Shown here piece by piece: positions 34,490-46,544 of a stretch of DNA of 64,000 nt. How positions within the stretch are numbered: position 1 is the first letter of the stretch; every line of letters starts with the position of its first letter. The translations under genes and the position numbers were made by a program. The stretch comes from Scleroderma bovista (taxonomy: Eukaryota; Basidiomycota; Agaricomycetes; Boletales; Sclerodermataceae). The DNA is taken from NCBI GenBank assembly GCA_037178675.1, contig JAYMGJ010000055.1, positions 1-64,000 of the forward strand, in the 5' to 3' direction. The notes below the pieces were generated by a model that searched no databases, was not told the DNA's origin, and saw nothing but the letters and a program-made list of their open reading frames with translations.

Positions 34490-37485
34490 TCACAGCAACA
34501 ACGGCCCAATCGGCGGCGGCTGCTGCAAACTAACCCCCAGCGTCTGGCGCAACAACAGCTCAACCCGCTGCCGCTCCTCCGCAATCCGCGTCATCTCGTC
34601 CTCCCACCGCGACACCCGCTGCTCATAGATAATCCGCAGAGAATCAAGACTGCCCAGCGTCGTCTCCAGCGCGCGCTTCAGGTCGCCCTCGCGCGAGTCC
34701 GAGCCGGCATCGGAGCCTTCGCCCCCTCCTCCCGTCGTCGATGTGGAGCTCGGGTGGTTGAGGAGGAGCCGCTCGACGATGGAGGTGCTTTGTGCGCGGG
34801 CAGCCGGTCGACGGCCTGCGATGCCCTTGAATGCGGTGCGGATGTTGGCCATGGCTGGAGACCGGTGGAGCTGTTCGCGCCGGACGAAACGGGAGGTGAG
34901 CGAATGCAGCTTTGTAGAATGAGAGGGTGCAGCGAGGAGAACCATAGTCGTGTCCGTCTCAAAGTCGAGCGCCTGGAACTGTGCACATCGTCAGCGTCAA
35001 GCGGGCAAAAGGCAAAGGGCACACTTACCGCCTGTTGCAGGGCCTCCCACCGCGCGTCCCATTTTCGCCGTCGTTTATCAAGGTTAGAGATAAAGTGAGG
35101 ATGATACTCTAGATCGATCAGCTCTTTATTATCCTCACTTTCGTCCACCCACTCGTCGTCCCCATCCCCATCGCCATTCACCCACGCAGCCTCTTCATGC
35201 ACATCATATCGCTCCTCTCCCGCCGTCTCCTCGCCAGACGAGTACGGCTCAGGACTGGTATCCCTTGGCTGAGTACTTTCCACGCGCTTTGGCGGTTGAA
35301 CTTTATCTCGGCCACCCGTACCCGCACCAGGAACAGCTTTGCGCAAATTGCCCGACTTCTCGCGCCGCTTGACCCCGCGTGCCCCCGACGAAGGGAACGG
35401 GAGATGGACAGGCTGATGGCTCGGACTCGACCGCATACTCATCGAATCGAAGCGGGGTCGTGCGCCCGGGAACCCGCGGGTGGCTTGCAAGAATGCCCAC
35501 GGGTTATACCCCGGCCCGGGGAACGGCGTAGACGATGGTGAAAATGTAGAGTCGGTGAGCACGGGCTGGTTGTTGAGCGCATACATCTGCATTTGGAGGG
35601 CGATTTGTTCCTCGATCGCGGCGGCATCATATGTCGACGATGGTGCGGTGGGAGGTGCGTAGGACATGTTCCTGCGAACGTGTGAGAAGGGGAATGGATA
35701 GGGTGAACCGACCGGGGCGGGGCTGTGCTGCATGCTGGTGACGAGTGGGGACGGGGAGGGCGCAGCAGTCTGACTGTGTGGCGTCGGAGGGATGGGGGCG
35801 TTGGGTCGGGCCGACTGGAAGTACATCTGCAGATACGCAGCAGCAGGATCCTCGTAATTTTGGTCGTCTGCATGGACCTGAGCGAGAGGGTGTAGTCTCT
35901 GATTTTGGTTTTGGTTCAGTTGCTGCTGCTCTGCGCTGCGCGGATCACGGTTATCGCGGACCTCGTTGAACGTGCGTCCCTGCTGGCGTAAAGGTGGCTC
36001 TGAGGGGGGTCATGGATACGTTCAGTGCTCACGTGTATACCATGTGTAAAACTTACGATTCTCCGCCGGTCTGAGAACGGGCTTTTGGTTAACGATGGAA
36101 TCGAAGCTCTGCAAGCCCAGCTGGTCTGTCGAGCCGGCACGGTGATGCTTCGTGAGACTGGTAACACGTTGGTTGATAGTCAGAGGAGGCCCATAATGGC
36201 GAGCGGCTGGGTATGATTCCGGCAGGGTAACACTCGGTGACCTCGGGGTATACGAGCCAGACCCGCCATCCTCGCCAGTGTCGCCGTGCCCGTATTCGTT
36301 GTCATTGTCATTTTCGATTAGAGTGTCGTCGTCGTCGTCCCGGTGAGGGCTGCTGCGGTGATCATACTGAGAATGAACGCTACTGTTCTTCAAGGCAATG
36401 TCGTCCTCCTGCTCCTCTTGAACGGGAAGAGACTTGTCAGGAGTGCGGGTCTTCATGGCCTGCAATGGTGGCGTCTGACTTGCCAGCTTGCTTGCTGCCG
36501 GTGGCGTCGTGCGTACATCAGTCATGTTCGGCTGTTTCCGGACAGTCGGCGGCGGCGTCGGAATGCGGGAGTGTGAAGCCTGGTACGATTCGCGTTTGAA
36601 GGAAATAAAGTCTCCCGCAGGTGCACCGTCTGCTGAGGCAGTCTGAGCCGGAAAATACGACGGTGACCCGCGCTCGGGGGACATTCCTCTTGACTGAGGA
36701 TGACCTTGGGGGGACGATCCCGGGCTTGCAGGGAGTGGTCGTTCGCGCGCCCGGACGCTCTCGTTGTCCCTGTCCCTCTCTCGCTGTGGTTCAGCACGCA
36801 CCGACGGACGCCTTCCGGTGTCTGCATCTTTCGGGCTGCTGCGCCCGTTCGCTCTGACTCTGTCGATGACAGAGTCCTTGTGAGGGGACGGTGCCTCGCG
36901 TATGTACACTGCACCGCTCTGTGCGCCACCGGCGTATGCAACGCCGGCTGTTCCGGGAGCAGGGGGCTGTTGGCCCAGGGCCTGCGCATAGTCTGCACGC
37001 TCAATCTCTGCCATGAGCTCGTCCGTCATCTGCCAGTTTTCCTCCATTGCGTGGAACGAGTTGAGGAATTGGGGGGCGATCCTGTTGACGGGTCGCGGGT
37101 AGCCCATCTGGGGATTCATCTGTGGGTGGATATTGGGCTGGCTGAGGGAGTGCATGAGCGCAGGTGGTTGGGGAGACTGGTGGATGTTGGGTTGGGTGTG
37201 GGCGTGAACGGGTCCGGGAGGAGGGTAGTGGTCCTGGACGACGTCTTCGCGCAGAAGAGAGGGCTGGGCTGGCGGAGATGGAAGCTTGGACACGTTGCCT
37301 GGTGCTTGCGTCATGGGGGGAGGCGTCGCACGCTTGGACTGAAGGGACGCAGGGCTGCCTTGCTGTGATTGCCGCTGGCTGGCCTGTGAGCTCGAGGTGT
37401 TGATGACCTGCATGACGGAGGGGACGGCTGGCATGGACTGGGCCTTGACTGCCCTTTCAAGTCGGTCGCGGGGTGACGGGGACAT
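34490..37485 (-). CDS. Large low-complexity protein with C-terminal helical domain, 962 aa
   Basis: Exons 36057-37485, 35029-35999 and 34490-34978 sum to 2889 nt, 963 codons with stop, all with GT-AG introns. The first ~600 residues are disordered and rich in Pro, Ser, Gln and Arg. They include …APQFLNSFHAMEENWQMTDE…, an ordered island, and an Asp-run near 36330. The C-terminal part is ordered (…IDLEYHPHFISNLDKRRRKW…, …WEALQQAFQALDFETDTTM…) and ends in a coiled coil (…DSLRIIYEQRVSRWEDEM…). I recognise no catalytic domain. Composition suggests a cytoplasmic or nuclear scaffold. The clean exon phases and conserved-looking C-terminus argue that it is real. Confidence 0.75.
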
Positions 37486-38289
37486 GTTCGTGGGCCTAGC
37501 GAGGATGAGTGCGCTGCTAAATAGACTGCGGATTTAATATGTACACAGGAAGATCCGTTGTCTGCTGCAATGGACGTCGAAGAACAGAGGGTGGAGGGCA
37601 ACGAAACAAATTCCATTCCATCAAAAGTACAATGGGGATTTACAACGACATGCTCTCTCCATGAGGCCCTTTTCATCTTATCTAATGTCGTGCCTTTTCT
37701 TGTCTGACTCGACTACTCTATCTTTCCAGGCCCTTGGCAGTGGTTAAAGCTAGTCTCCCAAAGCCAGACTCTAACATAGTCGTTCCACTAAAATTAGAGG
37801 TTAAAGCAAGACTGGAATAACCTTGCCTCCATATCTGGCGCATACCATGGCCCTCCAGGCTCCCGCAACCTGAGAACGCCCGAATTAAGAACAACGCTCC
37901 GCATGAATCCGCCCACCTGATCCCGCAAACGTACCATACAAGACCGAAACCACTCTCCCAAAGAGGTTCAATCACGATGGCCAACTACAGAATCACCCTG
38001 GATAGACAAATCGCGTCGACCATGAACCACAAGCCTATCACCAGAAAAATCGACACCGACACCTGGGAACCAACTTTTCTCCCCAAGATGGGTCGGGAGT
38101 TCCACACCCGCGGGTAGTGCGTAGTAAGAGCGTTTTTCCTCGGACCGGCCGTCCCAGATGGACCCCTGTTGCTACAATTTAACCACTTGTCCGAAAATAA
38201 CCTTGCCTCACCCAATATCCATTTTTCCAAGTAGAAGCTCAAATCAGCCTGAACCTACTCATCAGTAGTACTAATGCGCTTCACCTATC
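37486..38289. other. Intergenic, no supported gene
   Basis: Contains the 5' flank of the 962-aa gene. Frames at 37718-37984 and 37985-38242 (-) have no domain or splice support. Confidence 0.5.
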
Positions 38290-39391
38290 CTACAAGTCGA
38301 GAACTTCTCTAATCGTCTTCCATCGATGTCCCTCCCATGCCTTGTTCCCACTATCCGCGTTCTCCGGTACGTCCTTACCAAGGTAGTAGTCCCAACCCGT
38401 GCTTCCATGCCCTCGCGAAAACTTGTCCTGGGCCAGGGTCTGTCTCTCAGAACCCTCGGGAAGCTTGTCGACGTGTACAACCGGTATCGGAGGGTCACCT
38501 GCCTCGTACAAAGCCCCAATTGCACTGAGGGAGGCACGTTCCCCTTGAATCCGAAACGTCGTATTATGCAGGGACGACGGCGGCAATGATGTGAGAACGT
38601 GCACAGTGAAACCTGTGAAATAGAACCCCTAGTTCGCAGCGACAACGCAAGGTAAGGAGGGGCCCATAACTTACCTACAACGTCGTCCATCGCAGAGAAA
38701 GAAGCGGGAAGATTCTGGTCCCCAACAAGATGGAATTGGCCATATTTGACACGCGCCAACCACGGAATGGCCTCCATGAACAAGCCACACTACATGGAAC
38801 ATGTCATTGTCACGTTCAAATTATCGGCAACCATGCTTGCCACATACGAAGACGCGCATCATGGGAACACCAATACCCTTAACGTAATCTAGTGAGACAT
38901 ATCGTCAGCGAGTGATATGATCTGCTACAACAACGAAAAACCCACCAGCGAAGTGCTCCTTCTCTGACAGGAATCCTTCTTTACACCCCTCCGTCGCCAT
39001 CCCGAACTCCGAGGGTACCAGCAACTTCACTCCAGCTTCCTTGGCAGCGTCAGCAAGCGGTGTCTGAGCCTGGATCCCCGGTAAGGAGATCGCGCAAACG
39101 AGAACTTCGATCTTATTGTCGCGGAGGATATCCGACATGGCTTGACTGTCCGCAAAGTCGACGGTAACAACCTTCGCTCCTTGCAGCATTGGATTCGAGA
39201 TGGATGTGCTATCTGGCCGGGCGAGTACGACGACGGAGGCGTTTTGGCTGATAAGTGCCTGCCCGACGGGACTATGTATTAGTGGGTTGAGGATTCACCA
39301 GTTCAGATGCTTTTGCTATAACTGACCTGGACGATCCGTGCGCCCATCCTGGGTCCAGCGCCCGCCACGGCGAACGATGTGTATGACATGC
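38290..39391 (-). CDS. NmrA-like / isoflavone-reductase-like NAD(P)-binding protein
   Basis: Start ATG is at 39391; exon 1 is 39329-39391, followed by a 66-bp intron. The Rossmann start reads …FAVAGAGPRMGARIVQALI…, then …ASVVVLARPDST… and …QGAKVVTVDFADSQ…. The block …VKLLVPSEFGMAT… is characteristic of the isoflavone-reductase-like branch. Exons continue through …YVKGIGVPMMRVF…, …FMEAIPWLARV… and …FSAMDDVVGK… to TAG at 38290. Members are NAD(P)H-binding reductases or redox sensors. The substrate cannot be told. A truncated inverted relic lies at 30600-31030. Confidence 0.85.
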
Positions 39392-39652
39392 AGTAGTGGT
39401 AAGACACACCGTATCAGATCAAATGCAACTGCATCGTGTTTTATGTATGTACAGAGTTCTTCGGGACCGCGTATCTTATGTAAGTCACTACTACATTTGC
39501 AGACAAGCAAACCCAACCATAATTTGAGCGTTTTTGTCACTTCGGCTATGCAGTGTGCGTACACAAGTACTACTGTATCGTGGCGAGGGAACCGGCAATG
39601 GCGACGATGACAGCTCGGTTCTAGGCACCTCGCCCCTGCTTTCCCCCAAGCC

Positions 39653-41177
39653 ATGGGCAACTCTGTTTCGAAGTTCGTCCAAGAGAGAGCTGCTCGGGCC
39701 AAATCAGACGCTATCGACCGGGAACTCGATAAGCTATCCAAGAAGTTGCAGAAAGAATGCAAAATATTGCTGCTGGGTGAGTTTTTTGGACACCTCGCCA
39801 TCGTGTTTTTGCGCTGTCCAGTTGTCTTTTTTTCATCCAGACCGCCGCGCAGCACTGACTCGTCGTTTGCATGTCACAGGGATAAGTGAAACCGGCAAGT
39901 CGACTATCCTCAAGCAGATGAAGATCATCCACCAGAACGGCTTCAGTACCGAAGAACTCATGAGCTACCGACCTATGATATACCAGAACACGCTGGATAG
40001 TGCACACGCTATCATACTGGCCATGCGCGAGATGAACCTCGACTGTATCCATCCGCTCAATCGGGTTTGTCATCATACCCCACCCTTGTATGATCCGAAT
40101 CCACAGACTCAACGATGCTATCCAAGGAGAACGCAGTCAGGATTTTGGATTGGAAAATAGTCTCCCCTGATTTCGTCCTTACTCGTGAAATGGCACAAGC
40201 GATATACAACCTGTGGCAAGACCCGATCATACCCACCGTCCTCGATCACGCTGGCAGCCAGTTCCACCTCATGGATAGTGCAGCTTAGTAAGCCGATGTT
40301 CACAATGGACCTTTCCCCGCAATTGTAGATACTTAATGGTTTGCTCCACAGCTTTTTCACGGAGGTTCGGAGAATGGCAAGCGAGTACTATCTTCCGACT
40401 GTGGACGATGTCCTGCGAGTGCGTGCCAGGTCTACTGGGATCATGGAGATTCGGTTCAACATGGGCCAGTTGCCGTCCGTACTTTTACCCTCGGCTTACA
40501 TATACTTTTTTTGTTAACTCTTGATCTCAGGATACACATGTTTGATGTTGGTGGTCAGCGATCGGAACGGAAGAAGTGGATCCAATGCTTCGAAGGTGTA
40601 ACCTGCATTATCTTCTGTACTGCGCTGAGCGATTACGACCAATTTTTGTTCGAGGCCAAGGAACAGGCATGTATTTTCATTGGCTTATTTTACCCTGTTC
40701 TGATTGCTGATGGCCCTACTTTGAATTAGAACCGAATGGAGGAGTCACTCATCTTGTTCCAGTCTGTCATAAATTCACGATGGTTCCTCCGGACGTCGAT
40801 ATCTTGCTCTTGAACAAGGTAGACGTTTTTAAAGTTAAACTCCCGAAGGTGATACCATCGTTTCTCGTTTTTGAAAACTGACATTCACCTGATACCTCTA
40901 CAGGTCCCACTAGAGAAATATTTCCCAGAGTACACTGGTGGCGCAGACATCAACAAGGCAGGAAAATATATTCTCTGGCGATTTATGCAGGCAAACCGTG
41001 CAAGACTGAGCATCTTCCCTCAGTCAGTCTCTCGCTCTCTTTTCCGCACATGTCATGACCGACAACACGTCCTTCAGTCTTACCCAGGCGACGGATACGT
41101 CAAATATCCTACCTATGTGCAGAATGATAAAGGAGGCCATTTTACAGAATACCCTAAAGCTTTCCGGAATCCTTTGA
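39653..41177 (+). pseudogene. Heterotrimeric G-protein alpha subunit with one-base frameshift
   Basis: Exons read MGNSVSKFV… (N-myristoylation site) and a P-loop …LLLGISETGKST…. Then come …NRENAVRILDW…, …LMDSAAYFF…, switch I …VRARSTGI…, switch II …[15 protein letters not shown]…, …VPLEKYFPEYTGG…, …LTQATDTSN… and the end …LKLSGIL at TGA 41177. Seven introns keep phase; one has a GC donor (GCATGT, about 40667). In the exon before the N-K-V-D guanine motif, one base is missing near 40800. The read frame gives …RTSISCS-stop, while the next frame continues …LLLNKVDVF…. Either the gene is dead or the assembly has an error. The P-loop differs from the usual GAGESGKS. It would signal from membrane receptors. 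Confidence 0.85.
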
Positions 41178-41589
41178 TGTTTTCCTTTTTGTCTTGTTAC
41201 GCTTTTTGGGGGACGTGTCACTGGTATATGCCACTGTCCACCCAAGTGTAACAACATCTCTCACTCTTGCTCTCACTCTCGCTTTCATTCTCGCTCTCCT
41301 ATGCTCTCCTTGTGTGGATATTCCTGACATTCTTCAGCACGATACCTACCCTGCCATCTAGCATGTTCCTAAAGCATTTATTCCCAGCTGCACTACATTT
41401 CATTGCATAGTAATCCAATCCTATTTGTCACCTATATCTTTCACTGCTGCTTTGGCTTACACGTGGTTCATCGGAGATAGTGTACATTCCATAGGATCAA
41501 AGCCTAGGATAACCTACTATGTACTACAGTCTAGAATAATTTGTCCTGAATAGCATCAGTGACAAAGAATCCGTGGACTACTATGCGAG

Positions 41590-43319
41590 TCAAAAAGCGT
41601 AATCATCTTCCTCGTCATCACTGGCCCAGTCGGTGGCATTGTCATACGAACTGTTCGAATCAATGTCACTTGTAGTGTCATGATTCGAGGACAGGGTGGA
41701 AAATAAATGGCGAGCGTCTGAGGTGCATCGGACTTGTCCTGCCGTAAACGGTTTGCTGATATAGTTCATGAAGTCAGGGGACATCCCAGGGACATCCTAA
41801 ACAAACAGGATAAAAGATGCGCCAATGTGGTATAAAAAGTGGGCATACATACCAGGTGTAGTGAATCATTATTACCGAATATCTTCATCTTCATCTTGAA
41901 CCGAATGCCTGCCCACTCCAGAATGCAAAGTTCATGTAACATTTCATGAAGATCCCAAATGGTGCTCCAATCTACAGTAGCATATACCATGGAAAGCCTG
42001 ACCCGTAATTTCGATTGCCTCGTATGTTGTCGGTATTTGAGCCACCTGACCAAATGGTAAGGAAAAGTTGACCAATCTCTGCTAAACGGTTTCGGATCGT
42101 CCACAGTCAAGCTTTCGAGATGGCGCCAGGTGGGTTCGGAAGGAGAGTCATCCCCCAGCCGAAAGATTGGGATTGAGTCATGGGGTCCCAGCACCATGTG
42201 GCGAACATTGGGGAACGTTGAATGGATGGCCTTAGCTCCATGCAAGGAGTCCATACCGGAAAGGACAAGGCGAATGACACTGCTGAACTTGTCACCGAGT
42301 CCAGCGAACATGTCATCCGGCGAGGCATCCCAGACTGGTGGACAATACTCGAAATGGCTGAGCATCGGAGCTACAAGAGCCTGCATTAGTCCTCCCCCTG
42401 AGCGAGCACTGCACACAAGCGTTTCGAGCAGCGGAAACTGAACACTGTTGGGAGGTAGTTGGTCGAAAGTCCAGCATGCGCCAGAGAGAGAAAGTGATGT
42501 TAAGTTACACGATAATAGCTCAAGAAAGAATGGGGGAACTTCTCTGAGTCTAAAGGGATCATCAAGGACAAGGCGCAGATTGACTAAGCCGGAGGGTACC
42601 CGAAAAGGCATTATCGAAATAAACAATACTCCGAGCTCTAGAAATTTGAGACGAGGGGATTGTTCCGGTGCAAGAAAGTCGGCAGTGTATTGCGTGGAGG
42701 ATCCATCTAAATTATCCAAGAATGGAGGGATATTTAGCATTGAAACAGATGTGAGAGTCGGGAATGACATGCGGTCGAGCAGTTCCAATACAAGAGATCT
42801 GTGGAGCTCGGTACTATCGTCTCGGATGGTGAGGCTGCGCCAGCGATGCGCACAGGGGGTGACAATGTCAAGTAAGGCAACCAGCCTATCACGGCTTTCC
42901 ATTTCGGACCAAGAACAGATGTCGATGTCGAGGGGATATTGGCAACTGTTCGCCACATGATCCCTGACGAATTGTTCGCGCCATGTTGGAGTGACCATAA
43001 TTGTAGACCAGAGACTAGGGCTGTGGAGAATCAAATTTCTCCAACGACGTGACACTTTCATCAACTCTCTTTTCCATTCAAGATGTACATCGCAAGACTT
43101 GCATGAAACCAAAGCAGTTTGGATGGAAAGCTCGATAATTTGAAAAAGTAATTCGTTCGGAAGACGATCGACGGGGGCCGGCACTTGTTTAATTAGTCCT
43201 TCAACCTTGGTCCTCTGTGCCTGTGCAGCAAACCGGACAGCGAACAGCTGTTTAAGAAGTTCTTGTTCCTGCTTTTCTAGCCGGTTTAGCTCAGCTCGTG
43301 CAGCTGCTAGTTCGTCCAT
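41590..43319 (-). CDS. F-box protein, 557 aa
   Basis: Exons 41853-43319 and 41590-41796 sum to 1674 nt, 558 codons with stop. The start at 43319 (MDELAAARAELNRLEK…) opens a coiled coil typical of the large basidiomycete F-box family. The F-box follows (…VDRLPNELLFQIIEL…, …VSRRWRNLILHSPSLWSTI…). The rest is a leucine-rich, irregular repeat-like domain with no conserved catalytic site. The last exon is acidic (…SDDEEDDYAF). Such proteins bring substrates to SCF ubiquitin ligases through Skp1; the substrate is unknown. Upstream in-frame sequence to 43514 overlaps a dispersed repeat, so I did not include it. Confidence 0.85.
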
Positions 43320-43503
43320 AGTAATAGTGAGGCTATCGTATCTACTGGTTATAGCAGCTGGAATACCAAGAAACTGAGAAATCTTACCGATGGCGGCTGC
43401 GTACCAGCTGGTTTGTGACTGAGCATCGTTGCACCCGCCGAGTCCTTTGAAGGCTCCACCCCCACAATTGGGGGTTGCGCCCAACAAACACCTTGACCAC
43501 ACC

Positions 43504-43598
43504 AGCTTGACCATAAGTTTCAGATTGGCACTACTATCCTCGCGACCTATTTGGGTGGGCTAAAATTTATTTCTGAGGTGCACCGTGCAAGGATAACT
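43504..43598 (+). repeat. Dispersed ~95-bp repeat, copy 1
   Basis: Starts AGCTTGACCATAAGTTTCAG and ends AAGGATAACT. It is shared with 46545-46641 in the same orientation, with small indels in the middle (…acctatttgggtgggc…ttatttctg…). It lies just upstream of the F-box start. Confidence 0.85.
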
Positions 43599-44547
43599 GG
43601 CACCATCATCACTTCTTCCATCAGTCGTGATACCAACCACATCACCACCATCCGCCAACGACAACAACCACTCGTCGACGCCAGCCACCACTACCAGGAC
43701 GATGTCGACACTGGCTGGCGGTGGCAATAGCTCCCATCACCCTACCGTCAGCCGACGGATGACCTCGACAACTATCACCACGCCGTCATGAGCGACTCTC
43801 ACCGCCGGCGGCAGCACAATCACCCTCTATCAATGTCGACGGCGATGACCCTCTACCAACGATGATGCTGACTCACCACCGACAACGTCAACGACGATGA
43901 AGCAACAAAGACACTGGGCAGCCAGTGCTACGGCAGCAACAGATCTACGGCATTGATGGCAACAATGACTTGATGTCAACAGCCACGAGGAGCACCACTC
44001 CGCACCGTCAGCCAACACAGCGACAAAATAATCCCTATGACAATATGGTGAACCCGTGGGTATACCCGTCGCGGGTACGGGTCAGTCACGGGTCGGGTAC
44101 GGGTTAGTGATTGCGTACCCGGGGTTTACCCCAGTTCTCTATCCGCAACTGCCTCTACTCCCTCACTAGTAACCAGGCTGACCCCTCAATCTACGACCCT
44201 TGACAAGCGTGTTATACTGGGTATCCAGTGTCCACGCGATCGGTGAAGTGAGAGCAGAGATGCTCCACATCGTACTCCACGTTTCGTTTCTCCAACACCC
44301 TCAAGTTCCCTCACGCTCCCGACGCTAAGGGGCATATACCTGAAGACAACAAACTCTACTGCCCACAAGTACAATCACTATTCTTGCAGCTCGCATCCAA
44401 GACATGAAGTTGTGCTCATTCTCGCCGTCATTCTTTAATGCATGCACAGCTACCTTGTAGGCAGATGGGGGTCTGACAAGCGGTAAAAAGACCATTCATA
44501 ACATAGTTCTGATACAATTACAGTAATGTATGAAATGATGGATTACA
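43599..44547. repeat. Trinucleotide-rich and GGGTACGGGT-type repeats
   Basis: Positions 43600-43930 are rich in CACCA/GACGAC-like triplets. Around 44045-44145 the words ACCCGT, GGGTACGGGT and TACCCG recur on both strands. No gene is supported. Confidence 0.55.
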
Positions 44548-45570
44548 TCAAGGTGTGGCGAAGAATGAGAAAGACGATGACCTTGTGACAACCCAAACCA
44601 GAAGCAAAATAGAAAGAACCATGAGTGCTGCCCCCAGTATTGTAGCCAAAATCCCACCGAAAATACATTTCATGTTACTCCCTTCAATGGAAGATATGAT
44701 CCCCACCACAGAACACAATACAGTTGAACTGCATGTGTGGCAGTGGTCAGAGACCTGCATTAGGTAGGGCATGGTTGTACACTCACATGACTTGAAATAC
44801 AAATGGGGCGAGTTTGAGTATATATGCCGTCCAACTGTTTGCCTCCTGAAATAAAATCTGAGTATGACAAGAGGAGGGGAGAGGTGACATTTTGATGCTT
44901 ACCAAAGTATTTTTACTTTCCAATAACATCAACAATGTACACGACCAGTAAAAGGTGATGAATGAGGTGAACATCATGGAAATAATCAGGTACTTGATAC
45001 TAGTGTCAGAAAATACCTCAGTGACAATCATCATGATAGCAGTTCTGTAACATTCAGTTATTAAGATGGAAAATTGCGGGAACAGTGGGACTTACTCTAT
45101 TATGACAATTGCCAAGAAAGCACAAACAACAACACATCCCTGGAAATTTACTACAGTAATTCCAGAAAATGAGAAGACTGGTCCACCGCATTTACATGGC
45201 CACTGTTAATGGGGAGAGACAGAGGGACGGTAGATGACATACCATATGCGGGGGAAACTTCATCCTGGGCAGGCCACAGGTTTGTGTCAGGCATGCCAGG
45301 TGCAGGCAGAGGAAAATCCTGAGGCCTTACCTTGGGAAGTACTAGGTTTACTGCTGCTGAGGTGGAGGCGGGTAGGTGTGTGTCCTGCGGATGGACACCA
45401 TAGTAAGCTGGTGCCAGGTCCCCTTTGGTGTCGGACAGGGTCTGTCATACATACTATTCCATCAGCTGAATCACTAGTAGTATGGGCTGAATAGAATGAC
45501 ATACACTCTTCAGACTTGTTAGTTCGTATACACTGCCAGCTTTTGTGCACTCTGCTAGGGCCATGTCAGA
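44548..45570 (-). CDS. Small multi-pass membrane protein (about 4 TM segments)
   Basis: Exons with matching phases read …CVVVCAFLAIVIIE…, …YLIISMMFTSFITFYW…, …ILFQEANSWTAYILK… and …KCIFGGILATILGAALMVL…. They end in …FSFFATP at TGA 44548. Four hydrophobic stretches alternate with short loops, and a Cys-rich loop (WPCKCGG) precedes the first. The N-terminal exons are less sure: a candidate start near 45564 (MALAECTKAG…) and a Pro/Tyr-containing segment (…APAYYGVHPQDTHLP…) could be joined. No family is recognised. The gene lies between the two copies of the ~95-bp repeat. Confidence 0.55.
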
Positions 45571-45864
45571 GATTGCAAGTAGGAGGGAAGGAGTTAATGT
45601 AAAGGGGTGCTTCACAATTTCGTATACATTGTTTTGGGCATCTCCTAAAACTTTTCAAATCACTGCAGACCATGACTCATCGCAAAGTGCCGCACAGGTG
45701 GTTGGTTTCAATTGAAGAACCCATAAGGTGTTCAGATTCAATTGCACAGAATCTGCGGGCAACGCTTTGGTCCCAGACGTATTCGCCACAGAATTAGTTG
45801 ATCATCTCGGCATCTTCCTAGCATCTTCCCTCACTCTGTTGACACTGACGTCACGAGGTCAACG

Positions 45865-46533
45865 ATGTTTGCCCGCTCAGTAGCACACGTATTCACCAGA
45901 CCTGGCTCTTCTCTTCTGTAGCCCGACAGGCCATCAGAGTCTTGGCGCCGGAGGAGGCCCATCGGTAAGCGCTTAAGTCGTTGTCTCCCCAAAACGGACT
46001 CACTCCTCAGCCTCTATGATATTCGCGGCGCACCCGGTGTCACAGCGGATGGCAGCCACGTCGGCACTCCGTCCGAAATGCATTTGTTAAGTTCTACGCT
46101 CTTCGCAATTGAATTTCATTGCCCTGCATAGGTAAATGGCTATGCGGTGGACAACCTCTACGAGGATGGTGTCCAAGTGGTCGTCATCCCCACAGGCATT
46201 CCACGAAAGGTGCGTCAAGTCAGTTTCTAACTCACATCGACCCCTGTGGCCCGGTGTCACCTCTATCTTTCCTGTTCATGCTCACCTTACCCCAAGATGA
46301 CCCGTGATGACCTCTTTAACCACACAGGTACCGACGTCGCGTGTGCTGACTGTCCGTAGACAAACGCCTCCATCATGCGCGACCTCGCAAGCGCAATTGG
46401 CCGTGTGGCTCCGAAAGCATCCTCGTCATCTCCAACCCTTTCAATTCCACCGTCCCCATCGTCGCATCAACTCCCGTTAAGGCAAGCCCAAACGCGTCTT
46501 TGGTGTAACAACCCTTGACGTCGTGCGTGCTTC
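45865..46533 (+). pseudogene. Broken mitochondrial malate dehydrogenase copy
   Basis: Pieces in several frames match NAD malate dehydrogenase from its start. They are a leader-like MFARSVAH… and …SSVARQA…, a damaged dinucleotide-binding loop near 45950 (the GAGGGIGQ region, out of frame), …LYDIRGAPGVTAD…, …GVQVVVIPTGIPRK…, …KMTRDDLFN…, …TNASIMRDLASAIGRVAPK…, …NSTVPIVAST… and …FGVTTLDVVRAS. Stops and frameshifts separate them. The similarity ends where copy 2 of the ~95-bp repeat starts, so the catalytic second half is absent. It carries intron-like gaps (GTGCGTCAAG near 46210), so it is a genomic duplicate and not a processed copy. Confidence 0.85.
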
Positions 46534-46544
46534 ACTGCTGCCAC

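Noticed and set aside
43320..43514. N-terminal extension of the F-box protein
   Set aside because: The extension reads into the ~95-bp dispersed repeat; the coiled-coil start at 43319 fits the family better.
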